Source: Advenella alkanexedens
Lineage (GTDB): Bacteria > Pseudomonadota > Gammaproteobacteria > Burkholderiales > Burkholderiaceae_B
DNA length: 64,000 nucleotides
Direction: 5' to 3'
Assembly: GCF_019132845.1 (NCBI RefSeq)
Contig: NZ_JAHSPR010000004.1
Span: 62,001-126,000, forward strand
Part shown: piece by piece, positions 36,628 through 45,668 of the stretch
How the letters are laid out: every line of letters starts with the position of its first letter
Numbering within the stretch: the first letter of the stretch is position 1
Notes under the pieces: generated by a model
What the model was told of the DNA's origin: nothing
Seen by the model: the letters and a program-made list of their open reading frames with translations, nothing else
The model's database searches: none
Program-made: the position numbers and the translations under genes

Positions 36628-37704
36628 CTATGAATTTTCCAAAACCAGACGGCCTTCAACCTGCCCTTTGGTCAGCTGGTTCAAGGCATCATCGGCCTCA
36701 TCCAGTGGCCTGATTTGAATAGGCAGATTGATCAAGTCGTGTTTGTTGGCAAACTCAATCAGCTCTTTCAGGTCCCCCAGTGACCCCGTGTAAGAACCAA
36801 TAATTGAAATGGCTTTGGTAATGATGTAGGGAATGGGGTAAGACAGCTCTCCACCGTGCAAACCAACAATAATCAGTTTGCCACCTTTGCGGGCCAGGTT
36901 AAGACCCATTTGGACTGTCGCATCACCACCCACAAAATCAAGAACAGCGGCACAATTGGCATTGCCTGCCTGCAACACCGCTTCCAGCACATTTTCCTGG
37001 GAGGAATCAAAGACGGATGTGGCACCGACTTTCAGGGCAAGCTCACGTTTTTGCTCGGACAAATCCAGGCCAATAATGTTTTTCACACCCAGCAAAGACA
37101 AGGTTCTGATGGCAAGCAAACCTAAACCACCGCAACCAATCACAACAACGGCTTCATCGTCATGAACATCCCCCATTTTTTTAATGGCTGAAAAAGTGGT
37201 TAACCCCGAACATGCCAACAAAGAAGCATGGGAGGGATTCAAATTACCCAAGTCCATTAAATAACGTGGATGCGGCACCAATACATACTGGGAATAACCA
37301 CCCGGTTTAAAAACGCCTAACGCGGCAGGCTTGGTGCAAAGATTTTCTTCGCCTCTTTTGCAAACAGAGCACTCACCACATCCAATCCATGGATAAACCA
37401 GCATTTGTTTGCCAGGCTGAATTTCCCCAGCCTGATCGCCGGCGGCTTCGATCGTACCCACAATTTCATGGCCCAAGGTGACAGGTAATTTGATTCCACG
37501 CTCTTCCAGCGATAATTTTTTGCCTTGCCCAAGACCATAATAGCCTTCATAAATGTGAACATCACTATGGCATACACCACAATAATTCACGCGCACAAGA
37601 ACCTCGGTTCCAGTGGGTTTAGGTAATTCCACTTCCGTTCTTTTCAGGCCCATGCCAAATTCATTGAACTGGTACCGGACGTAAGTATTGACTTCAGTCG
37701 TCAT
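36628..37704 (-). CDS. Zinc-dependent alcohol dehydrogenase
   Basis: Medium-chain dehydrogenase/reductase of 358 residues. Catalytic zinc ligands are visible in NYCGVCHSDVH and TLGHEIVG (Cys, His, Glu region); the structural zinc site has four Cys in GCGECSVCKRGEENLC; the NAD-binding loop is VVVIGCGGLGLLAI with the Asp after it (GLDLSEQKR) that favours NAD. It is the first gene of the operon with a TRAP carrier and a succinate-semialdehyde-type dehydrogenase, so I infer that it oxidises a hydroxy acid such as 4-hydroxybutyrate to the semialdehyde. Ordinary short-chain alcohols are the alternative. Confidence 0.9.
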   Translation of the reverse strand: MTTEVNTYVRYQFNEFGMGLKRTEVELPKPTGTEVLVRVNYCGVCHSDVHIYEGYYGLGQGKKLSLEERGIKLPVTLGHEIVGTIEAAGDQAGEIQPGKQMLVYPWIGCGECSVCKRGEENLCTKPAALGVFKPGGYSQYVLVPHPRYLMDLGNLNPSHASLLACSGLTTFSAIKKMGDVHDDEAVVVIGCGGLGLLAIRTLSLLGVKNIIGLDLSEQKRELALKVGATSVFDSSQENVLEAVLQAGNANCAAVLDFVGGDATVQMGLNLARKGGKLIIVGLHGGELSYPIPYIITKAISIIGSYTGSLGDLKELIEFANKHDLINLPIQIRPLDEADDALNQLTKGQVEGRLVLENS

Positions 37705-37774
37705 ATTTCGAGCTCCCCCAAGGGTAAATATTTTGTTTAATGCTAAAGCGATATGATTTATTTGAAAATCAATT

Positions 37775-37811
37775 TGTTCGCATATCGCACATCTTTTACA
37801 CTAATCGCACA
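37775..37811 (-). promoter_or_regulatory. Candidate operator upstream of the alcohol dehydrogenase/TRAP operon
   Basis: TGTTCG-catat-CGCACA (37775-37791) is a near-perfect 17-base palindrome. ATCGCACA occurs at 37784 and again at 37804, 20 bases later (two helical turns). It lies 70-110 bases upstream of the first gene and could be the site of the operon's IclR regulator; this is inference. Confidence 0.4.
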
Positions 37812-37981
37812 AACGAATATAACTGCAGCTCTACATAGCGTCAATTCTTTTACCCCTAAACCTAGGGTAATTCTGGATATAAAATGTTCTTTTTAACAAC
37901 GAAACAATTCTGAGCAATTACTTTTAGACTTTTGAACCCTAAAACAATGATTTCTACTTTTATACGTATTTACACCAAAAT

Positions 37982-38008
37982 AAAAGCCGCACATGTGCGG
38001 CTTTTTTT
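37982..38008 (-). terminator. Intrinsic terminator after the P-type ATPase gene
   Basis: AAAAGCCGCACATGTGCGGCTTTT palindrome (given here only by its arms AAGCCGCA and TGCGGCTT) flanked by A and T runs; works in both directions and ends the ATPase gene on the minus strand. Confidence 0.85.
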
Positions 38009-38024
38009 AAAAAAAATCTTTACG

Positions 38025-40766
38025 CTACTGCAACCCCAACCTTTTACCTAGGCCAGTACGTCGGATAATAAACTTCTCCAGTTCTGCCAGCAGGAACAGT
38101 AACAACCCCGCAGCCAGTACCTTGCCCCATTCCAGCAGCGACAGGCTGGCAGAATTAAAGATGGTTTGCATTATTGGCAAATAGGTATAGGCCAGTTGCA
38201 AAGGGATGCAGGCGGCAACCGCAAACAGGATATAGCGGTTGCCGGTCAGGCCCTCGCGGCTTAGCACCGATTTAAGAAAAAAGCGGCTGTTGAACAGGTA
38301 GAATACTTCACAAACCACCACAATATTAACCGCCATGGTCCGGGCCACCTCAAGGCTAGTGCCCGCATTCAATTCCCACAAAAATACCCCCAGCGCACCA
38401 ATCATAATAATGACCGACACCATTAAGACACGCCAGATAAAAAAGCCCGAGAGCAAGGCTTCGCCGGGCGGACGGGGCCGCCGGTCCATAATGCCCCGCT
38501 CAGCCGGCTCAAACGCCAATGCCAGACCCAGCGTACCCGATGTGGCCATATTAATCCACAACACCTGGGCCGGTGTTAATGGCAGGGTCAATTCAAACAG
38601 GATGGCGGCAATCACCACCAGGACTTCCCCACCGTTGGTGGGAAGCATGAAAAGAATGAATTTTTTCAGGTTATCGTAAACAGCCCGACCTTCACGCACG
38701 GCACTGGCAATGGTGGCAAAGTTGTCATCGGCCAGCACCATATCCGACGCCTCTTTGGCGGCTTCGGTGCCTTTCATGCCCATGGCTACACCAACATCGG
38801 CACACTTCAGGGCCGGGGCATCATTAACCCCGTCTCCGGTCATGGCCACCACCTGCCCACTTTCTTGCAAGGCCTGCACCAGACGCAGCTTGTGTTCGGG
38901 TGCTGCCCTGGCAAAAACATCCACCTCCATGGCCACATTACGCAAGGTCTCGTCATCCATCACTGCCACTTCCGCACCGGTCAGGGCAGGCTTGCCAACG
39001 CCAATATTCAGCTTTTCACCAATGGCTCGGGCAGTTTCCACATGATCACCGGTAATCATTTTGACGCGAATACCGGCACGATGGCACTCACGTACAGCCT
39101 GTACCGCCTCTTCACGGGGCGGATCCATAATGCCCAGTAATGCGATCATGACAAAATCCGACTCCATATCGTTATGGTCAAGTAAATCACTTTGTGGTGC
39201 AGACCGCTTGCATGCCAGTGCCAGCAGGCGCAAGCCCTGGGCTGCCATATCGTTGGACATGCGCCGCCAGTAATCAACATCCAGTTCCTGTTCACCATTA
39301 CTACCCAGCTGCGTGCGGCACATATCCAGGATACGTTCCGGTGCGCCCTTGACAAAAATCCAGGGTTCTTGCTGGCTGTCACAGTGGTAAGTGGCCATGA
39401 AGCGGTGCTGGGATTCAAAGGGAATGGCATCAATCCGGGGCCAGGCATTCTCATTGGGCTCATTCAGGGTAAGGCCCGCTTTTGCCCCCAGTACCAGCAA
39501 GGCACCTTCAGTGGGATCGCCCTCTACCCACCACCTGCCCTCTTCATTCAACAAACGGGCATCATTACACAACACACCAGCACGAATGGCCAGAGCCAGT
39601 TCGGGGTATTCGGCAGCCGTAATACAGCGCCCGTCAATGCATAATTCACCGCTTGGTTCATAACCCACGCCCTCTACATTGACTCTGTGCTCGGCACATA
39701 TAATGCGCTGCACAGTCATTTCGTTACGGGTTAAGGTACCTGTCTTGTCAGAACAAATAACGGTTACCGAACCCAGGGCCTCGACGGCCGGCAACAGGCG
39801 AACAATCGCGTTGCGCCTGGCCATACGGCGCACGCCCAATGCCAGGGTGACGGTCATAATGGCTGGCAAGCCTTCAGGTATGGCAGAAGCGGTTAACGCC
39901 ACAACCATCATGAACATGTCCTGGGGACTGTGCCCGCGCCATAACGTGCCCAGAACAAAAGTCAGTGCCGACAAACCCAGAATAAAGAAGGCCAGTTGAC
40001 GGGCGAAATAATCCACCTTGCGTAGCAGGGGTGTTGCCAGGTTACGAATTTCTGACAGCATCTGGTTGATTTTACCCAGCTCTGTTTGGGCGCCGGTTGC
40101 CACCACCACCCCTACCGCCTTGCCATAAATAACCAGCGTGCCCGAATAAGCCATGCCATAACGGTCACCCAAAGGCGTATCGGGCTCGGCAGTTTCCGTA
40201 TTTTTTTCTACCGGCAGGGATTCGCCAGTCAGGGCAGCCTCTTCAATACGCAGGTCTCGTACATTAATCAGACGTAAGTCAGCAGGCACCCGGTCTCCCG
40301 AGACAAGAGCCACCATGTCGCCGGGCACCAGATCGCCAGCGTCAATGTCATGGTGCTGGCCGTCCCGGATGACCGTAGCGTGTGGGGAGAGCATGTCGCG
40401 GATGGCATCCAGTGCCGATTCCGCCTTGCCTTCCTGGATAAAACCAATAATGGCATTAAGCACCACCGCCATCATCAGCACGCCGGTATCTATCCAGTAA
40501 CCAAGCGAGGCCGTGATAACCGCAGCACCCATCATGACATACAGCAGAAGGTTATGAAACTGTAGCAGGAAGCGTAGCAGCGGCCCGCGTTTTTTGGGCG
40601 GTGCCAAACGGTTGAAACCATATTTCATTAAGCGCTGCCGGGCCTCTTCTTGCGCCAGGCCGCCTCTGCCAGTTTGCAACATTTGCTCTACCTGGCCGGG
40701 TGTTAAGGTATGCCAGTCTGTGGGGGACAACTGTTGGGGTAAGTCTGTATTTACACGGTCTGTCAT
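38025..40766 (-). CDS. P2-type cation-transporting ATPase
   Basis: Ion pump of the inner membrane, 913 residues from the ATG at 40766 (AAGG upstream; the frame is open to 40793). N-terminal cation-ATPase domain (LTPGQVEQMLQTG, EEARQRLMKYGFNRL), actuator loop LTGESLPVEK, membrane motif SAIPEGLPA, phosphorylated Asp in CSDKTGTLTRNE, MKGTEAAKEASDMVLADDNF, and the hinge TGDGVNDAPALK. Membrane segment six reads WINMATSGTLGLALAFEP; the Asp that binds calcium in SERCA-type pumps is missing there, so the ion may be Na, K, Mg or H rather than Ca. It stands alone between terminators. Confidence 0.93.
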   Translation of the reverse strand: MTDRVNTDLPQQLSPTDWHTLTPGQVEQMLQTGRGGLAQEEARQRLMKYGFNRLAPPKKRGPLLRFLLQFHNLLLYVMMGAAVITASLGYWIDTGVLMMAVVLNAIIGFIQEGKAESALDAIRDMLSPHATVIRDGQHHDIDAGDLVPGDMVALVSGDRVPADLRLINVRDLRIEEAALTGESLPVEKNTETAEPDTPLGDRYGMAYSGTLVIYGKAVGVVVATGAQTELGKINQMLSEIRNLATPLLRKVDYFARQLAFFILGLSALTFVLGTLWRGHSPQDMFMMVVALTASAIPEGLPAIMTVTLALGVRRMARRNAIVRLLPAVEALGSVTVICSDKTGTLTRNEMTVQRIICAEHRVNVEGVGYEPSGELCIDGRCITAAEYPELALAIRAGVLCNDARLLNEEGRWWVEGDPTEGALLVLGAKAGLTLNEPNENAWPRIDAIPFESQHRFMATYHCDSQQEPWIFVKGAPERILDMCRTQLGSNGEQELDVDYWRRMSNDMAAQGLRLLALACKRSAPQSDLLDHNDMESDFVMIALLGIMDPPREEAVQAVRECHRAGIRVKMITGDHVETARAIGEKLNIGVGKPALTGAEVAVMDDETLRNVAMEVDVFARAAPEHKLRLVQALQESGQVVAMTGDGVNDAPALKCADVGVAMGMKGTEAAKEASDMVLADDNFATIASAVREGRAVYDNLKKFILFMLPTNGGEVLVVIAAILFELTLPLTPAQVLWINMATSGTLGLALAFEPAERGIMDRRPRPPGEALLSGFFIWRVLMVSVIIMIGALGVFLWELNAGTSLEVARTMAVNIVVVCEVFYLFNSRFFLKSVLSREGLTGNRYILFAVAACIPLQLAYTYLPIMQTIFNSASLSLLEWGKVLAAGLLLFLLAELEKFIIRRTGLGKRLGLQ

Positions 40767-40920
40767 TAATGAAGCCTTGGCTGATCGTAGCAACTTAAGG
40801 AAGAATTAGTTACGAATTGAACGAAAATACAAGCAGATTTTACATGGCCGTGATGACACCGTCCAGCCGGGACTTTTGAGTTTTAAGCATTGCTGAGAAC
40901 AGTGAAAGCATATTCCAGAC

Positions 40921-40973
40921 AAAAAATCCGGCACACCAGGCATGCAATGCATGAACGCCCTGTGTGCCGGATT
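40921..40973 (-). terminator. Terminator at the end of the ectoine operon
   Basis: AATCCGGCACAC pairs with GTGTGCCGGATT (12 bases, plus CAGG/CCTG after one bulged base). On the minus strand it is followed by a run of T. It lies ~70 bases after the ectD stop. Confidence 0.8.
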
Positions 40974-41041
40974 CCTGTTTAAGCCGAATAACCATCGCCA
41001 ACACTCACCATTGTCCAATGGCAAGAAAACTTCAATGCCAA

Positions 41042-41977
41042 CTAGAACGGTGTCTGGCTGTTAACACTGTCTAACGGTTCCAGTGCTGAAAAATCCGATC
41101 GTGTGGCAATATACTCAGGCCGTGGTACCAAGCCATACTTGGGCTGCTCAAGCGTATTTTCAACACTGTTATACACCATGAATACGTTTGACCTTGGCCA
41201 GGGAGATATATTGCTGCTTGATCCATGCATGGTATTGCAGTCAAAAAACACCACCGAACCGGCCTTGGCTTGCATGGTCTTAATACCGCCCTGCTCTACC
41301 AGCAAGCTTAAGGTAAGTGGATCTGGCACCCCATATTGCTGTTTTTTAAGCGACTGTTTGTAATGCTCACCCGGTGTTTCACCAACACATGAAATAAATT
41401 GCATCTGTGAGCCCGGCACCAGCATTAGCGGACCATTGCATTCATTATTATCAGTCAGCAACACAGAACAGCTTAACGCACGCATTTTCGGCATGCCGTC
41501 TTCCACGTGCCAGGTTTCAAAGTCTGAATGCCAATAAAACTCCTTGCCGGTAAATCCCGGTTTAAGGTTGGCCCGGGATTGGTGGATGTATACTTCCGAA
41601 CCCAGGATTTGCCTTGCCACATGAATAAGTCGCGGGTCACGGGCAAGGCGGCCAATAGACGCATTCAAGGCATGTACCTTGAAAATGGAACGCACGGCAT
41701 CACTGCCCGGCTCTGTAATGGCCTCATCCATGCCGGCAATAGATTCATCCTTGCTCATACGAACAACCTCTTCAAGCAAAGCCGCTACTTCTTCCGGTGT
41801 AAAGACATTTTCAATTAACAGGAAGCCGTCACGCCGGTAAGCGTTCAGTTGCCCTGCCGAAAGCGCATCCGCATAATTGCCGTCATTCCATACCACGTCC
41901 TCATTTCTGGCCATAATGGCTGCCGTGCTATTGGTACGTGAAGCATAAAGATCAGTCATAGATGATGTGGTTATCAT
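41042..41977 (-). CDS. ectD: Ectoine hydroxylase
   Basis: Fe(II)- and 2-oxoglutarate-dependent dioxygenase that converts ectoine to 5-hydroxyectoine. The ATG at 41977 has GGGAG upstream; 311 residues, the normal length. Signature region: QSRANLKPGFTGKEFYWHSDFETWHVEDGMP, where HSD gives the first His and the Asp of the iron-binding triad (described in parts), and the second His in DCNTMHGSSSNISPWPRSN; the segment FYWHSDFETWH is the family hallmark. It is the last gene of ectR-ectA-ectB-ectC-ectD. The product adds heat and desiccation protection to osmotic tolerance. Confidence 0.97.
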   Translation of the reverse strand: MITTSSMTDLYASRTNSTAAIMARNEDVVWNDGNYADALSAGQLNAYRRDGFLLIENVFTPEEVAALLEEVVRMSKDESIAGMDEAITEPGSDAVRSIFKVHALNASIGRLARDPRLIHVARQILGSEVYIHQSRANLKPGFTGKEFYWHSDFETWHVEDGMPKMRALSCSVLLTDNNECNGPLMLVPGSQMQFISCVGETPGEHYKQSLKKQQYGVPDPLTLSLLVEQGGIKTMQAKAGSVVFFDCNTMHGSSSNISPWPRSNVFMVYNSVENTLEQPKYGLVPRPEYIATRSDFSALEPLDSVNSQTPF

Positions 41978-41989
41978 TGCATTCTCCCA

Positions 41990-42385
41990 TTAAACGGTAT
42001 CAGTCACCAATGGGTAAACACCTTCTTCATCATGCACTTCAAGGCCCGTAAGCGGTGGGTTGAAAACGCAGATCACCCGTAAGGGTTCTTTACCGCCACG
42101 CAGCCAGTGCTCGTCATGTTGATCCAGTGCATAAACCACCCCTGGGCCCAAGGCGTATTTTTTGCCATCAGCCACGGTTTCAATTTCACCGTCACCTTCA
42201 ACACACCATACGGCTTCCAAGTGGTTCTGATAGTGAATATGTGTTTCGGTACCCGGAAAAATAACTGTTTCATGAAATGAGAATCCCATGCCGTCTTTTT
42301 TCAATAACACACGACGGCTCAGCCAGTTCTCAGTGACCACTTCTTCCTTGGTACCAATCACATCTTTCACATTCTTGACAATCAT
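41990..42385 (-). CDS. ectC: Ectoine synthase
   Basis: Cupin-fold cyclase that closes N-gamma-acetyl-diaminobutyrate to ectoine, the last step. The 131-residue protein begins [16 protein letters not shown] and contains [39 protein letters not shown] and [16 protein letters not shown], all characteristic of EctC. GGAGG stands nine bases before the ATG. It overlaps the end of ectB by four bases and is followed 12 bases later by ectD. Confidence 0.97.
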   Translation of the reverse strand: MIVKNVKDVIGTKEEVVTENWLSRRVLLKKDGMGFSFHETVIFPGTETHIHYQNHLEAVWCVEGDGEIETVADGKKYALGPGVVYALDQHDEHWLRGGKEPLRVICVFNPPLTGLEVHDEEGVYPLVTDTV

Positions 42386-43689
42386 TTCTTTATTCCTCCA
42401 AATTTCAATACCTGGGCATTAATACCCTGGTTTTTTAATACTTCCGTTACACTGCGCTCGATAATTTCCAGCCCACGAATCAGAATTTCGTCTTCGATCG
42501 TCAAGGCCGGAAGAATTTTCAGCACCTCATCACGCGCACCCGAAGTTTCTATAACCAAACCATGGCCAAACGCTTTTTTGACTACTTTATTGGCCAGTTC
42601 AGGCTTGCTTTCGAACACCAGCCCCTGGATCAGGCCTCTTCCACGCACGCTTAAATCAGCACCGGGAAAGCTGTGTACGATATTTTCCAGCCAGTCACGT
42701 ACCAGTCGTTCTTTACGAATGGTATTGCGGGCAAAGTCATCCTTGGCCCAATAGCTGTCAAGCGTTTGCGCTGCCGTAACAAAAGCCAGATTATTGCCCC
42801 TGAAAGTACCGCTATGGGCACCGGGTTTCCAGATATCCAGCTCTGGGTTGATAAGCACCAATGACATGGGCAAGCCAAAACCCGACAAAGATTTGGACAG
42901 GGTAATAATATCGGGGCGAATACCGGCCGTTTCAAAGCTGAAGAAATTGCCGGTTCTGCCGCAACCCACCTGGATATCATCCACAATTAACAGCATATCG
43001 TAACGGTGGCAAAGCTTTTCCAGCTCTTTAAGCCAACGCCAGCTGGCAACATTAACGCCTCCTTCTCCCTGCACGGTTTCCACAATAATGGCCGCCGGCA
43101 AATCCAGGCCGCTACTGGCGTCATCAAGCATTTTCTCAAGGTAAACAATGGTGTCTACATCGGGACCAAAATAACCGTCAAATGGCATGAAAGTGGTATT
43201 GGCCAGGGCAACGCCAGCCGCCCTGCGGAATTTCTCATTCGCGGTTACAGCTAGCGAACCACCGCTGACACCATGAAAACCATGGGTAAATGAAATGATA
43301 TTGGAGCGTCCTTTAACCTGACGGGCCAGCTTAAGCGCCGCTTCGACGGCATTAGTGCCGGTTGGACCGGTAAATTGCAATTTGTATTCCCAGTTCCTGG
43401 GCTTAAGCAAAACGCGATCAACCGTTTCAAGAAATGTTTGTTTGGCGCATGTAGCCATATCCAGACTATGGACAAGGCCATCGGTTTCCAGATATTCAAT
43501 CATTTTTTGCTTAAGTACAGGATTGTTGTGACCGTAATTCAAGGTACCGGCACCGCTGAAAAAATCAACGTATTCCCTACCTGTTTCATCAAATAACAAT
43601 GACCCTTTGGCCTTATTAAATACAACTGGAAACGACCGGATGTAGCCTCGGACCTCCGACTCCATCCGGTCAAATATTTTCAAGTCCAT
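42382..43689 (-). CDS. ectB: Diaminobutyrate-2-oxoglutarate transaminase
   Basis: PLP enzyme that makes L-2,4-diaminobutyrate from aspartate semialdehyde and glutamate, the first step of ectoine synthesis. The ATG at 43689 (AAAGGAG upstream) gives 435 residues, usual for EctB; the frame is open to 43710. Class-III aminotransferase signatures: [66 protein letters not shown] and the PLP Lys in [13 protein letters not shown]. It is coupled to ectC by a four-base overlap. Confidence 0.97.
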   Translation of the reverse strand: MDLKIFDRMESEVRGYIRSFPVVFNKAKGSLLFDETGREYVDFFSGAGTLNYGHNNPVLKQKMIEYLETDGLVHSLDMATCAKQTFLETVDRVLLKPRNWEYKLQFTGPTGTNAVEAALKLARQVKGRSNIISFTHGFHGVSGGSLAVTANEKFRRAAGVALANTTFMPFDGYFGPDVDTIVYLEKMLDDASSGLDLPAAIIVETVQGEGGVNVASWRWLKELEKLCHRYDMLLIVDDIQVGCGRTGNFFSFETAGIRPDIITLSKSLSGFGLPMSLVLINPELDIWKPGAHSGTFRGNNLAFVTAAQTLDSYWAKDDFARNTIRKERLVRDWLENIVHSFPGADLSVRGRGLIQGLVFESKPELANKVVKKAFGHGLVIETSGARDEVLKILPALTIEDEILIRGLEIIERSVTEVLKNQGINAQVLKFGGIKK

Positions 43690-43774
43690 GATATTCTCCT
43701 TTTTAATCATGATATGTAAAACACTTACTATGACCGACCCGCCGCAAACTGCCCGCTAGCCGGTTAGTGCTGTA

Positions 43775-44341
43775 TTAAACCGAAAATGGCCCAATACGTA
43801 TTAATTTCTCGTTTTCATGCGCTTCGGGGCCAAACAGGCTTTGCTCAAACAAGTCACTTTCATTCACGTTAGCCTTTAGTTTTCGCGCCAGGCTGCCAAA
43901 CATACTGCGCGAAGCAATATTGTCTGGGCCAACCGTAGTTTCTATAAAGTTCACGTTGGCCAATTCAGGCCGCTGCAAGAGATTTTGCAGCATTTTCCTG
44001 CCCAGGCCTTGGCCGCGTGCCCGCTCATGAACAGCTACCTGCCAGACAAATAAAACGTCTTGCCGGGTGGGATGAATGTAGGCGGAAATAAAGCCATCCA
44101 GCCCATGGGCGGATTGGGCGACAACACAGGTATTTGAAAAGTGCTCGCACAGGAGCAAATAGGCATAAACCGAATTAAGGTCAAGTGGCGGGCACGTTGC
44201 GATTAGCTGATAAATGGCATAGCCATCGGTCTTGCATGGGGCCCGCAACAGGGCTGTGTTTTCTCTTGCGAGGCCATCTGGCAAGGCAGATGGGGTTTCA
44301 GGCAATGGAGGTGTGGGGTTGGGTGTTCGTGTTGTTGTCAA
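43775..44341 (-). CDS. ectA: L-2,4-diaminobutyrate acetyltransferase
   Basis: GNAT enzyme that acetylates diaminobutyrate on the gamma-amino group, the second step of ectoine synthesis. 188 residues. An unusual Pro/Thr-rich N-terminal stretch of ~25 residues precedes the EctA core: DGYAIYQLIATCPPLDLNSVY, described in parts (CPPLDLNSVYAYLLLC is the hallmark). The acetyl-CoA loop is ARGQGLGRKML, and the C-terminal EtTVGPDNIASRSMF (ETTVGPDNIASRSMF) is typical. Its start overlaps the ectR stop by four bases; ectB follows after 85 bases. Confidence 0.96.
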   Translation of the reverse strand: MTTTRTPNPTPPLPETPSALPDGLARENTALLRAPCKTDGYAIYQLIATCPPLDLNSVYAYLLLCEHFSNTCVVAQSAHGLDGFISAYIHPTRQDVLFVWQVAVHERARGQGLGRKMLQNLLQRPELANVNFIETTVGPDNIASRSMFGSLARKLKANVNESDLFEQSLFGPEAHENEKLIRIGPFSV

Positions 44342-44877
44342 ACCATAATTCCAGATTCAGGGTGAGCCCCACCAACGGGAACATCCAGAATGGGTGAGGC
44401 GGGTTCTTTGTGAACCTCGGCAGGCTCTGTACCGCTGGCCTCCATCAGTGTCACGATACGTTCAAGCGACAGCGTGATGGTGGCTTGCTCAAGTTCCGGC
44501 AACGCATTAAGCGCATCGGCCAGTTTTTTCTGCAATGGAGACGGTGTATTCTTAACCAGTTCAGCTCCTGCTTCGGTAGCGGTAATAAACACAGTACGCC
44601 TGTCCTGGCGCCCTCTTTCACGTTTGATGAAGCCTTTGTCTTCAAGGCGGTCAAGGATGCCCACAACCGTACTCGGACTGACGTGAATTTCACGACTGAT
44701 GGCGGTTGCGGTAATGGGGCCTTTGGCCACAACCGCCCGCATGCAAATAAGCTGTGGCGCCGTAATATTGCTATACGACGCCAAATGCCGCGAATGCAAG
44801 GCGATAGACCTTGTAATGCGGCGCAACGCATGCAAAATGCGTAAATCGTACTGCAGACTTGATTCTATTGAATTCAT
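44338..44877 (-). CDS. ectR: MarR-type regulator of ectoine synthesis
   Basis: A 179-residue MarR-family protein: LRRITRSIALHSRHLASYS at the N-terminus, the recognition helix region AISREIHVSPSTVVGILDRL, and the wing ERGRQDRRTVFITATEAG with the family DRR signature. A ~35-residue tail follows the domain. It is the first gene of the ectoine operon and overlaps ectA by four bases, the position of EctR in halotolerant methylotrophs, where it represses ectABC. By that analogy it probably also controls its own transcription. The name is given by position and family. Confidence 0.85.
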   Translation of the reverse strand: MNSIESSLQYDLRILHALRRITRSIALHSRHLASYSNITAPQLICMRAVVAKGPITATAISREIHVSPSTVVGILDRLEDKGFIKRERGRQDRRTVFITATEAGAELVKNTPSPLQKKLADALNALPELEQATITLSLERIVTLMEASGTEPAEVHKEPASPILDVPVGGAHPESGIMV

Positions 44878-45233
44878 AATGACACGAATGATTAGTGTTA
44901 AATTAATTTCTATGCGAACTATATTAAAGCAAAAATAGCTATCCCGCCAATAGAAAATAACTAAGATTTGATAGAAAATGCTACGAAAGACTGCTTTAAA
45001 GCCTGAAAATTCCTGATTAGCCTCTTAAAGCAAACAAAAAATAATATGTAAATATGATTTCAATAGAAACCATATTTAAACGAAGACTGAAAAATTTAGT
45101 GGAAAAACAGGACGCTGCCCTTAAGTGCCAATTGGGTTTAATTTATTATTGATGATTAAAAGACAAGAGATACTTAAAAGACAAGAAAAAAGCCGGCAAT
45201 CATGATTGAATGATTGCCGGCTTTTTTGAATTT
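44878..45233. other. Gene-free control region upstream of ectR
   Basis: Very AT-rich. ATAGAAAAT occurs twice 21 bases apart (44950-44958 and 44971-44979), and its inverted form ATTTCTAT lies nearer the gene (44906-44913), a pattern that could be the EctR operator. The far end holds the tRNA-Asn terminator. No gene is seen. Confidence 0.45.
45186..45227 (-). terminator. Strong intrinsic terminator after the first tRNA-Asn gene
   Basis: GCCGGCAATCA and TGATTGCCGGC form an 11-base GC-rich stem within A and T runs. On the minus strand it directly follows the tRNA and shields the ectoine operon from read-through. Confidence 0.88.
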
Positions 45234-45309
45234 TGGCTCCCCGAACTGGGATCGAACCAGTGACCTGCGGATTAACAGTCCGTCGCTCTACCGTCTGAGC
45301 TATCGGGGA
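45234..45309 (-). tRNA. tRNA-Asn: tRNA-Asn (anticodon GTT), downstream copy
   Basis: Read on the minus strand the 76 bases begin TCCCCGATAGCTCAG, carry the anticodon loop ACTGTTAATC with GTT, the T loop GGTTCGATCC and end GGGGAGCCA. All four arms pair and the CCA end is encoded. Identical to the copy at 45432-45507. Confidence 0.97.
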
Positions 45310-45431
45310 ATAAGAAAGCTATTATAGCAATAAAAATTACAAAATCGCAAGAAAATTACATGCAAAATATAATTTTTGGTTTTTTAATTTCATTTCCCAA
45401 ATTTACAACCCATACACATGGGTTTTAAATT

Positions 45432-45507
45432 TGGCTCCCCGAACTGGGATCGAACCAGTGACCTGCGGATTAACAGTCCGTCGCTCTACCGTCTGAGCTA
45501 TCGGGGA
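45432..45507 (-). tRNA. tRNA-Asn: tRNA-Asn (anticodon GTT), upstream copy
   Basis: Same 76-base sequence as the copy at 45234-45309, 122 bases further along and in the same orientation; probably one transcript. The two copies form a direct repeat. Confidence 0.97.
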
Positions 45508-45668
45508 TCAAATAAGAATGAAATTATGCAGCAAATCAGCCAACATGACAAGCCCCTCGTGATTTTTATGCATTTTTTTTTAATTTTTGTGGTTTAAAAG
45601 TATCAATCATTCTGATTGTGTCGAAAAACACGTCCTACACACCCAATCAAACCCCATAATCCTGCCAT

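Larger units (their letters stand above)
37705..38024. other. Gene-free control region of the alcohol dehydrogenase/TRAP operon
   Basis: AT-rich stretch between the operon and the P-type ATPase gene. It contains the operator-like repeats listed separately, a second inverted repeat TACCCCTA-aac-CTAGGGTA at 37851-37869, and the ATPase terminator at its far end. Confidence 0.5.

Noticed and set aside
40794-41041. Short frames between the ATPase gene and ectD
   Set aside because: The stretch holds the ectoine-operon terminator; the 72-codon frame over it has no coding character.
42651-42986. 111-codon frame in another reading frame within ectB
   Set aside because: Same strand as ectB but a different frame; Trp/Cys-rich nonsense without homology or ribosome binding site.
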